A stretch of 6,688 nucleotides of DNA from Casimicrobiaceae bacterium (GTDB lineage Bacteria > Pseudomonadota > Gammaproteobacteria > Burkholderiales > Casimicrobiaceae): positions 1-6,688 of the forward strand of contig CATPAO010000289.1 in assembly GCA_955652025.1 (NCBI GenBank). The letters are read 5' to 3'. Shown here in pieces: positions 1 to 5,190 of the stretch (position 1 is its first letter; each line of letters starts with the position of its first letter). Below the pieces are notes generated by a model. It did not search any database and was not told where the DNA came from. It saw only the letters and a program-made list of their open reading frames with translations. The position numbers were made by a program, and so were the translations under genes.

Positions 1-501
1 GCGCTGTTCTTCTACCCCGGCTCGTCGATCGGCAACTTCTCACCGGTCGACGCGCACCTCCTGCTGACCGACATTTATCGGCATTGCGCCGGCGTGCCCG
101 GCAGCGGTCTCTTGATCGGCGTTGACACCAGGAAGGATCCGTGGCGCCTAGCCGACGCGTACGACGATGCGCTCGGCGTTACCGCGGCGTTCAATCGCAA
201 CATCCTGCGCCACGTGAATCGTCTGCTGACGACTGACTTCGATCCGGCGCAATACGCTCATGTGGCGTTTTACGACGAGCAGCGGGGCAGGGTCGAGATG
301 CACCTCGAAGCCAAGCGCGAGCAGGTGGTCAACATGCCCGGCGGCGCGCGCACGTTTGCGGCCGGCGAGCGCATCCACACCGAGAATTCGTACAAATACA
401 CGCCGGCCGGGTTCACCGCCATGCTGCAAAAAGCCGGCTTCGCCCACGTGCGCTGCTGGCAGGATCCGGCGCGCGACTTCGCAGTGTTTTACGCAGCGTA
501 G
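1..501 (+). CDS. egtD: L-histidine N(alpha)-methyltransferase EgtD, C-terminal half (5' end outside window)
   Basis: EgtD uses S-adenosylmethionine to trimethylate histidine to hercynine, the first step of ergothioneine synthesis, in the cytoplasm. The reading frame is open from base 1 and ends at TAG (499-501), giving 166 residues. Known EgtD proteins are about 320 residues, so roughly the N-terminal half is missing only because of the window edge. Visible family motifs are FFYPGSSIGNF at residues 3-13 (the Asn of GN is a histidine-binding residue in characterised EgtD), then LLIGVDTRKD, AYDDALGVTAAFNRNIL and VEMHL. HTENSYKY near the end has Glu at 382-384 and Ser at 388-390, matching the Glu-x-Ser pair that holds the substrate imidazole. 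A GTG at 94 is internal and not the start. The gene converges with egtB, with no bases between the two stop codons. Assignment is firm; only the upstream extent is unknown. Confidence 0.95.
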   Translation, partial: ALFFYPGSSIGNFSPVDAHLLLTDIYRHCAGVPGSGLLIGVDTRKDPWRLADAYDDALGVTAAFNRNILRHVNRLLTTDFDPAQYAHVAFYDEQRGRVEMHLEAKREQVVNMPGGARTFAAGERIHTENSYKYTPAGFTAMLQKAGFAHVRCWQDPARDFAVFYAA

Positions 502-1797
502 CTAACTAATGTCGCGCGCGAGCCGCAACCCCGAGAATTGCCAGCGCGCCTCGGGCGGAAAGAAATTGCGGTACGTGGCGCGAACATGCGACGCGGGCGA
601 GACGCACGAGCCGCCGCGCAGCACGTATTGGTTGCACATGAACTTGCCGTTGTATTCGCCGATCGCGCCCGCGGCCGGCCGATAGCCCGGGTAGGGAGCG
701 TACGACGACGACGTCCATTCCCAGACGTCGCCATAGAGCTGTCCGGGCACGCTCGCATCGGCCAGTCCCATCGCCGGCAACGGATGCAACGCGCCGGTGG
801 CGACTCCATTGCCACCGGGCGGCACGTCGCGTGCCGCCATCTCCCATTCGAATTCGGTCGGCAGCCTCGCACCGGCCCAGCGCGCATACGCGTCCGCTTC
901 GAAATAGCTGACATGACAGACGGGTGCATGCGGATCGATTTCCGTCATGCCGTGTAGCGTGAACGTCCACCAGGCATCGTCGCGATACTCCCAATACAGC
1001 GGCGAACGCCAACCGTGCGTGCGCACCGCATCGAAGCCGAGTGACAGCCACAGCTCGGGTCGATCGTATCCACGGTCGGCGATGAACTCGGCGAATTCGC
1101 CGTGGGTCACCGGCCGCGACGCGAGCTCGAACGGCGCGACGAACACCTGATGCGATGGTAATTCGTTGTCGAACGCAAAGCCGCCGTCGCGGTGGCCGAA
1201 CCAATCGAGCCCGCCCGCGTAACTGTGCCAGCGCAAGGGTTCGGGTCGCACCGGCAGGAGCGGCCAGCGCGGTTCGTACGCCGGCTTGGCCGGATTGCGC
1301 GAGAACAAGTGCTTGACGTCGGTGAGGATCAGCTCCTGATGCTGCTGCTCGTGATTGACGCCAAGCTCGATCAGCGCGGCGAGATCCGGCGCGACGTCAT
1401 GTTTCAAGATATCGCGCATCGCGTGCTCGACGTGGGCTCGGTAATCGTGCACCGTGGTCAAGTCCGGCCGCGAAATCAGCCCGCGCTCCGGTCGCGGATG
1501 CTTGTCACCCACCGTTTCGTAATAGGAATTGAACAGCACGCGGAACGCCGGATCATACGCGACGTATCCAGGCAAATGAGGCGCCAGCACGAACGTTTCG
1601 AAGAACCACGTCGTGTGCGCCAAATGCCACTTGACGGGGCTCGCGTCGGGCATCGATTGCAGCGCGCAGTCCTCGGGCGACAACGGCAAGGCAAGCGCTT
1701 CGGTCTGCGCGCGCACGTGCTCGAAGGTGGCGAGCAGGACGTTGCGCGCGGTGAGGGTCCGCGACTTGGTCGCGCGGTCGGGTCGGGTTACGGCCAT
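502..1797 (-). CDS. egtB: Ergothioneine biosynthesis sulfoxide synthase EgtB
   Basis: EgtB is a non-haem iron enzyme that uses O2 to join hercynine to cysteine or gamma-glutamylcysteine through a C-S bond, forming the sulfoxide precursor of ergothioneine. With the start chosen here it is 431 residues, normal for the family. The N-terminal DinB-like part carries the three expected iron ligands: His61 in KWHLAHTTWFFE, and His149 and His153 in NHEQQHQE. The C-terminal part is a formylglycine-generating-enzyme-like domain with RLPTEFEWEMAAR (about 311-323), GDVWEW (356-361), LRGGSCVSP (about 393-400) and a final RWQFSGLRLARD. An ATG 30 bases further upstream (1827) is in frame. I prefer 1797 because GGAGG lies 5 bases before it, while 1827 has only AAGGG directly abutting the ATG. 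selD lies upstream on the same strand, and egtD converges from the other side. No egtA or egtC is seen, so the sulfur donor cannot be decided. The motifs fit canonical EgtB rather than the SenA branch. Confidence 0.95.
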   Translation of the reverse strand: MAVTRPDRATKSRTLTARNVLLATFEHVRAQTEALALPLSPEDCALQSMPDASPVKWHLAHTTWFFETFVLAPHLPGYVAYDPAFRVLFNSYYETVGDKHPRPERGLISRPDLTTVHDYRAHVEHAMRDILKHDVAPDLAALIELGVNHEQQHQELILTDVKHLFSRNPAKPAYEPRWPLLPVRPEPLRWHSYAGGLDWFGHRDGGFAFDNELPSHQVFVAPFELASRPVTHGEFAEFIADRGYDRPELWLSLGFDAVRTHGWRSPLYWEYRDDAWWTFTLHGMTEIDPHAPVCHVSYFEADAYARWAGARLPTEFEWEMAARDVPPGGNGVATGALHPLPAMGLADASVPGQLYGDVWEWTSSSYAPYPGYRPAAGAIGEYNGKFMCNQYVLRGGSCVSPASHVRATYRNFFPPEARWQFSGLRLARDIS

Positions 1798-1802
1798 GGC
1801 AT

Positions 1803-1807
1803 CCTCC
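1803..1807 (-). promoter_or_regulatory. Ribosome binding site deciding the egtB start
   Basis: On the minus strand this reads GGAGG, followed by 5 bases and the ATG at 1797. It favours that ATG over the in-frame one at 1827, shortening the protein by 10 residues that carry no family motif. Confidence 0.7.
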
Positions 1808-1860
1808 AGTCGCGTGGGCGCACCCATCCCTTACGCTGACACAGCGGGAGCGCCATTGAA

Positions 1861-1958
1861 GCTGACAGCACAGGCGGCACTAAATTCCGCCGGGCTCCAC
1901 GGACCCCCGCGGTTGCGGCCCTCGCCGCTGCGCTGCCCTCAGAGGGGGAGCAATTTGC
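1861..1958. repeat. Hairpin-rich intergenic segment between selD and egtB, possible dispersed repeat
   Basis: The gap between the selD stop and the egtB start (1798-1981) has no convincing gene. A 65-codon open frame across it on the minus strand is low-complexity and overlaps both neighbours. It contains several short perfect stems: GGCGG (1873-1877) with CCGCC (1887-1891); CCGC (1907-1910) with GCGG (1915-1918), which competes with GCGGC (1915-1919) pairing to GCCGC (1924-1928); CCCTC (1936-1940) with GAGGG (1942-1946); and the near-palindrome GCAATTTGC (1950-1958). There is no U-run, so a classical intrinsic terminator is not supported. The mix of G/C-rich inverted repeats resembles the multicopy intergenic repeats of Burkholderiales. 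That is an impression from sequence style and could not be tested without a genome search. It may cap the selD transcript or simply be a neutral repeat. Confidence 0.35.
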
Positions 1959-1981
1959 ACCTTGGGACGACCGGGCGCTGC

Positions 1982-3037
1982 TCATGCTACCGTCACATGC
2001 GGCACGCCGCCGACGAATTCGCCGATCACCGAAGCATGCTCGAATTCTTCGTGGCGGAATAGGGCCAGCACCGCCTCTACACCCTCCTGGGCGCAGGCGA
2101 CGAGCAGACCGCCGGACGTCTGCGGATCCGTCAACAGGGCGCGCTCGGCGTCGCCGATCGACGAGGCGAGCGTCACATCGGACCCATAACCGGCGAAATT
2201 GCGGCCCGACGCGCCGGTGACGAATCCCTGCCGCGCGAGGTCGAGCGCATTGGGTAACAGTGGTATCCGCGCGAAATCGACCGTCGCGCCGACGCCCGAC
2301 GCGCGACAGATCTCGAGCAGATGACCCAATAGCCCGAATCCGGTGACGTCGGTCAGCGCGCGGACGGCGGGTTCGCGCCCCAGCGCAATTCCCGGCGTGT
2401 TGAGCTGGGTCGCCATGTCAATCAGCGCCTTATAACGGGAGGGCCGAAGGCGATCCTTCTTCAGCGCGGCGCTGTAGATGCCGACGCCGAGCGGCTTGCC
2501 GAGAATCAGCGCGTCATCCGGTTCTGCGCCCGCGTTGCGCTTGATGGCGTCGGGGTCGACCTGTCCGATGACCACGAGACCGTAGATCGGCTCGACCGAA
2601 TCGATCGTATGCCCGCCGGCCACGGGAATGCCTGCTTTCGCGCATACCGCCTGGCCACCCTCGACGATGCGGCGAATCGTCTCGACGGGCAGCCGGTCGA
2701 CCGGCATCGCCACGAGCGCCAAGGCGAACAACGGCGTCGCGCCCATCGCGTAGACGTCGGAGATCGCGTTGGTTGCGGCGATCGCACCGAAATCGTAGGG
2801 ATCGTCGACGATCGGCATGAAGAAATCGGTGGTCGCGACGATCGCCTGGCGCTCGTTGATCCGGTAGACGGCGGCATCGTCGGAGGTCTCGATGCCGACC
2901 AGCAGGTCCGGCGACAGCCATCCGGTCCCGGTGCCGGCGAGGATCTGCCGTAGCACGCCGGGCGCGATCTTGCAGCCGCATCCGCCGCCATGCGAGAACT
3001 GCGTCAACCGCAACGGCGCACGATCGGGAGCGTTCAT
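1982..3037 (-). CDS. selD: Selenide, water dikinase (selenophosphate synthase) SelD
   Basis: SelD makes selenophosphate from selenide and ATP, the selenium donor for selenocysteine, for 2-selenouridine in tRNA, and for selenosugar in selenoneine pathways. The protein is 351 residues, close to the usual length of about 347. The N-terminal RLTQFSHGGGCGCK contains the catalytic Cys20 and Lys23 (equivalent to E. coli Cys17 and Lys20). It is a Cys form, not a selenocysteine form, with TGC at that codon. Metal/ATP-binding aspartates are visible at SDDAAVY (Asp53/54), TTDFF (Asp71), AISDVYAMGA (Asp94) and LTDVTGFGLLGH (Asp230). LTDPQTSGGLL near 303-312 is also typical. The frame stays open upstream to 3172, but those extra 45 residues have no SelD homology pattern. 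ATG 3037 places the conserved motif at the usual distance from the start, although the ribosome binding site there is weak (GGA). egtB follows about 185 bases downstream on the same strand. No selA, selB, tRNA-Sec, mnmH/selU or senB is in the window, so the use of the selenophosphate is unknown. Confidence 0.95.
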   Translation of the reverse strand: MNAPDRAPLRLTQFSHGGGCGCKIAPGVLRQILAGTGTGWLSPDLLVGIETSDDAAVYRINERQAIVATTDFFMPIVDDPYDFGAIAATNAISDVYAMGATPLFALALVAMPVDRLPVETIRRIVEGGQAVCAKAGIPVAGGHTIDSVEPIYGLVVIGQVDPDAIKRNAGAEPDDALILGKPLGVGIYSAALKKDRLRPSRYKALIDMATQLNTPGIALGREPAVRALTDVTGFGLLGHLLEICRASGVGATVDFARIPLLPNALDLARQGFVTGASGRNFAGYGSDVTLASSIGDAERALLTDPQTSGGLLVACAQEGVEAVLALFRHEEFEHASVIGEFVGGVPHVTVA

Positions 3038-3062
3038 GGTCCAAACACGGGGAAAAGATGGA

Positions 3063-3068
3063 ATTGTA
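3063..3068 (-). promoter_or_regulatory. Candidate -10 element for selD
   Basis: On the minus strand this reads TACAAT in the context GCTACAATTCC, one mismatch from the TATAAT consensus. It would place transcription start about 20 bases before the selD ATG at 3037. No good -35 hexamer is found 16-18 bases upstream, so the call is tentative. If correct, it also excludes the longer SelD reading frame starting at 3172. Confidence 0.3.
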
Positions 3069-3306
3069 GCGATACCGGGCTGCTCGGCGGCTGCGACGTT
3101 CGTAGGGTTTTTGCGGCGCGTGTAGCCCACACCGGCGTTTTGGTGCGAGATCGTTGCAAAAATCTGACGCACGCATGCCCCTGTCGCCGATCGGTCTTTT
3201 CAGGGCCAGCACGAATGGCGTAGCATCGGCAACGCTAACGATCCACGCGTTACGCGACCCGCAATACGGGAATCCTACGCGAACCAAGGCCGGGCGCGCT
3301 ACTGAT

Positions 3307-3311
3307 GAGGA
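3307..3311 (+). promoter_or_regulatory. Ribosome binding site for the TTG-started oxidoreductase gene
   Basis: GAGGA lies 6 bases before the TTG at 3318. An in-frame TGA at 3306-3308 overlaps this site, so translation cannot begin further upstream. The next in-frame ATG (codon 45) would delete the conserved Cys18 and Cys22. The site therefore fixes TTG as the start. Confidence 0.75.
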
Positions 3312-3317
3312 AATGGA

Positions 3318-5186
3318 TTGAATCCGACGGATATCGCGCACCCCGACTATTTTCATAAAGTCGTCGATTGTCAGTGGGCCTGCCCGGCCCACACTCCCGT
3401 CCCCGAATATATCCGGTTGATCGCGGCAGGCCGCTACGGCGACGCCTACATGGTCAATTGGGAGTCGAATGTCTTTCCGGGCATCCTGGGCCGCACTTGC
3501 GATCGGCCTTGCGAACCGGCGTGCCGCCGCGGTCGGGTCGAGGAGGGCTCGCCCGAGCATCGCAAGGCGGGGGCCAAGCCAGAGCCGGTGGCGATTTGTC
3601 GCCTGAAGCGCGTTGCCGCCGACTACAAGGAAGACATCCGTCCGCGCTTGCCGAAGCGTCCCGCCAAACTCAACGGCAAACGGATCGCATTGGTGGGCGC
3701 GGGACCGGCGTCGCTGACGGTCGCGCGGGATCTCGCGCCACTGGGCTACGAGTGCGTGGTCTTCGACGCTGACCACCAAGGCGGCGGCATGATGCGATCG
3801 CAGATACCGAAGTTCCGCTTGCCGGACAGCGTGATCGACGAGGAGGTCGGCTACATCCTCGACCAGGGCATCGAGTTTCGCGGCGGCACGCGAATCGATT
3901 CGATGCGCGCGCTGCTCGCGCAACCGTTCGACGCGGTGTTCGTCGGCAGCGGCGCGCCGCGCGGCCGCGACCTCGACATCCCGGGTCGCCAGGAAGCAGC
4001 GAAGAACATCCACATCGGCATCGACTGGCTGTCGTCGGTGTCGTTCGGTCACGTCGACAAGATCGGTCGGCGCGTCGTCGTTCTCGGCGGAGGGAATACG
4101 GCGATGGACTGCTGCCGCAGCTCGCGGCGGTTGGGCGGCGCCGACGTGCAGGTCGTCGTCCGTTCCGGCTTCGACGAAATGAAGGCATCGCCGTGGGAAA
4201 AGGAAGACGCGATGCACGAAGGTATTCCGATCCACAACTACCTCGTGCCCAAGGCGTTCACGCATGACGGCGGCAAGCTGACCGGCGTCACATTCGAGAA
4301 GGTCGCGCCGCAAACGGATCCGAAGGGACGCCGTCAATTGCTGCCGACCGGCGAGCCCGACGTTCGTTTCCTCTGCGACGACGTCCTGTTGGCGATCGGA
4401 CAGGAAAACGCGTTTCCGTGGATCGAGCGCGATCTCGGCATTACGTTCGACTCGCACGGCATGCCGGTCGTCGACAAGGCGACGATGGCCTCGTCGCACC
4501 CGCGCGTGTTCTTCGGCGGCGACGCCGCGTTCGGCCCGAAGAACATCATCTGGGCGGTCGCGCACGGACACGACGCCGCGATCTCGATCGATCTCCTCTG
4601 CCGCGGCGAAACGCTATCGAAGCGGCCGCCGCCGCACCTGAACCTCCTGTCGCAGAAGATGGGCATCCACGAGTGGAGCTACGACAACGCGATCCACGGC
4701 GACAAGCGGTATCGCGTGCCGTTGAAGGACACCGTGGTCGCGTTGAAGAGCATCAAAACGGAAGTCGAGCTGGGCTTCGACCCGATGCTTGCGTTCGCCG
4801 AGGCGCAGCGCTGCCTCAATTGCGACGTGCAGACGGTATTCGCCGACAAGCTCTGCATCGAATGCGACGCCTGCGTCGACATCTGCCCGATGGACTGCAT
4901 CACGTTCACCGCCAACGGCGACGAGGCCGACTTGCGCCAACGCCTGATGGCGCCCGCGCACAACCTCGACCAGGCGCTCTACGTGTCGGCGCCCGTCAAG
5001 ACCGCGCGGATCATGGTCAAGGACGAGGACATGTGCCTGCATTGTGGCCTGTGCGCCGAACGTTGTCCGACCGGCGCGTGGGACATGCAGAAGTTCCTGT
5101 TCGAGCCGGCGCACGCCGACGACCGCTGCCGCCGTGCGCACTCGAAGGTCGAGCCGGCGGAATTCGCCGGCATCGCGGCGGAGTAG
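3318..5186 (+). CDS. GltD-like FAD/NAD(P)H oxidoreductase fused to a 2x[4Fe-4S] ferredoxin domain; electron-transfer subunit of a 2-oxoacid oxidoreductase
   Basis: This 622-residue protein probably shuttles electrons between NAD(P)H and a 2-oxoacid oxidoreductase in the cytoplasm. Residues 1-110 form a GltD-type Fe-S domain with Cys18, Cys22, Cys61, Cys65 and Cys69. The FAD-binding fold begins with IALVGAGPASLTVA (about 123-136). The NAD(P)H-binding fold has VVVLGGGNTAMD (253-264). VFFGGDAAFGP (397-407) is the second FAD contact typical of GltD relatives. After a linker with CLNC (499-502), the C-terminus holds two ferredoxin motifs, CIECDACVDICP (Cys513, 516, 519, 523) and CLHCGLCAERCP (Cys573, 576, 579, 583). 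The start is TTG with GAGGA 6 bases upstream. The next gene starts 4 bases after the stop and encodes a 2-oxoacid oxidoreductase alpha subunit, so the two are surely one operon. From memory, a comparable three-subunit 2-oxoglutarate:NADP+ oxidoreductase is known in Azoarcus evansii; assignment to that system is inference. It is not the glutamate synthase small subunit: no large subunit is adjacent, and GltD proper lacks the C-terminal ferredoxin module. Confidence 0.88.
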   Translation: MNPTDIAHPDYFHKVVDCQWACPAHTPVPEYIRLIAAGRYGDAYMVNWESNVFPGILGRTCDRPCEPACRRGRVEEGSPEHRKAGAKPEPVAICRLKRVAADYKEDIRPRLPKRPAKLNGKRIALVGAGPASLTVARDLAPLGYECVVFDADHQGGGMMRSQIPKFRLPDSVIDEEVGYILDQGIEFRGGTRIDSMRALLAQPFDAVFVGSGAPRGRDLDIPGRQEAAKNIHIGIDWLSSVSFGHVDKIGRRVVVLGGGNTAMDCCRSSRRLGGADVQVVVRSGFDEMKASPWEKEDAMHEGIPIHNYLVPKAFTHDGGKLTGVTFEKVAPQTDPKGRRQLLPTGEPDVRFLCDDVLLAIGQENAFPWIERDLGITFDSHGMPVVDKATMASSHPRVFFGGDAAFGPKNIIWAVAHGHDAAISIDLLCRGETLSKRPPPHLNLLSQKMGIHEWSYDNAIHGDKRYRVPLKDTVVALKSIKTEVELGFDPMLAFAEAQRCLNCDVQTVFADKLCIECDACVDICPMDCITFTANGDEADLRQRLMAPAHNLDQALYVSAPVKTARIMVKDEDMCLHCGLCAERCPTGAWDMQKFLFEPAHADDRCRRAHSKVEPAEFAGIAAE

Positions 5187-5190
5187 TGCG

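Larger units (their letters stand above)
3038..3317. promoter_or_regulatory. Divergent intergenic region between selD and the oxidoreductase operon
   Basis: This 280-base stretch separates the leftward selD from the rightward operon, so it must carry or flank promoters for both unless each is read from elsewhere. No gene is supported in it. For the rightward side the best sigma70-like pair I can see is TTTTCA (3197-3202) and TAGCAT (3221-3226), 18 bases apart, which is a weak match. A 7-base inverted repeat, TTTTTGC (3108-3114) and GCAAAAA (3156-3162), has a 41-base spacer and could be chance. Confidence 0.4.

Noticed and set aside
1192..1839. 215-codon plus-strand open frame opposite egtB
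   Set aside because: It lies antisense within egtB, has no recognisable motifs, and its composition is typical of a shadow frame.
1861..1958. Possible riboswitch or selenocysteine insertion element near selD
   Set aside because: The stems are short and separate and do not form a known multi-helix aptamer. There is no in-frame TGA within a conserved selenoprotein motif for such an element to serve; SelD here uses a Cys codon at its catalytic site.
1788..1985. 65-codon minus-strand open frame filling the selD-egtB gap
   Set aside because: It overlaps both neighbours, lacks a ribosome binding site, is low-complexity, and its sequence is accounted for by the hairpin-rich repeat-like segment.
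3108..3162. Inverted repeat TTTTTGC / GCAAAAA as an operator
   Set aside because: Seven bases per arm with a 41-base spacer is easily found by chance, and it matches no operator I recognise.
2514..4571. 685-codon open frame on the minus strand across selD and the oxidoreductase gene
   Set aside because: It overlaps two clear genes, one of them antisense. Its product is Arg-rich and low-complexity with no recognisable domain, as expected from shadow frames in high-GC coding DNA.
3318..5186. Glutamate synthase small subunit (gltD)
   Set aside because: The core fold matches GltD, but the C-terminal ferredoxin module and the coupled 2-oxoacid oxidoreductase gene point to a different partner, and no gltB is adjacent.
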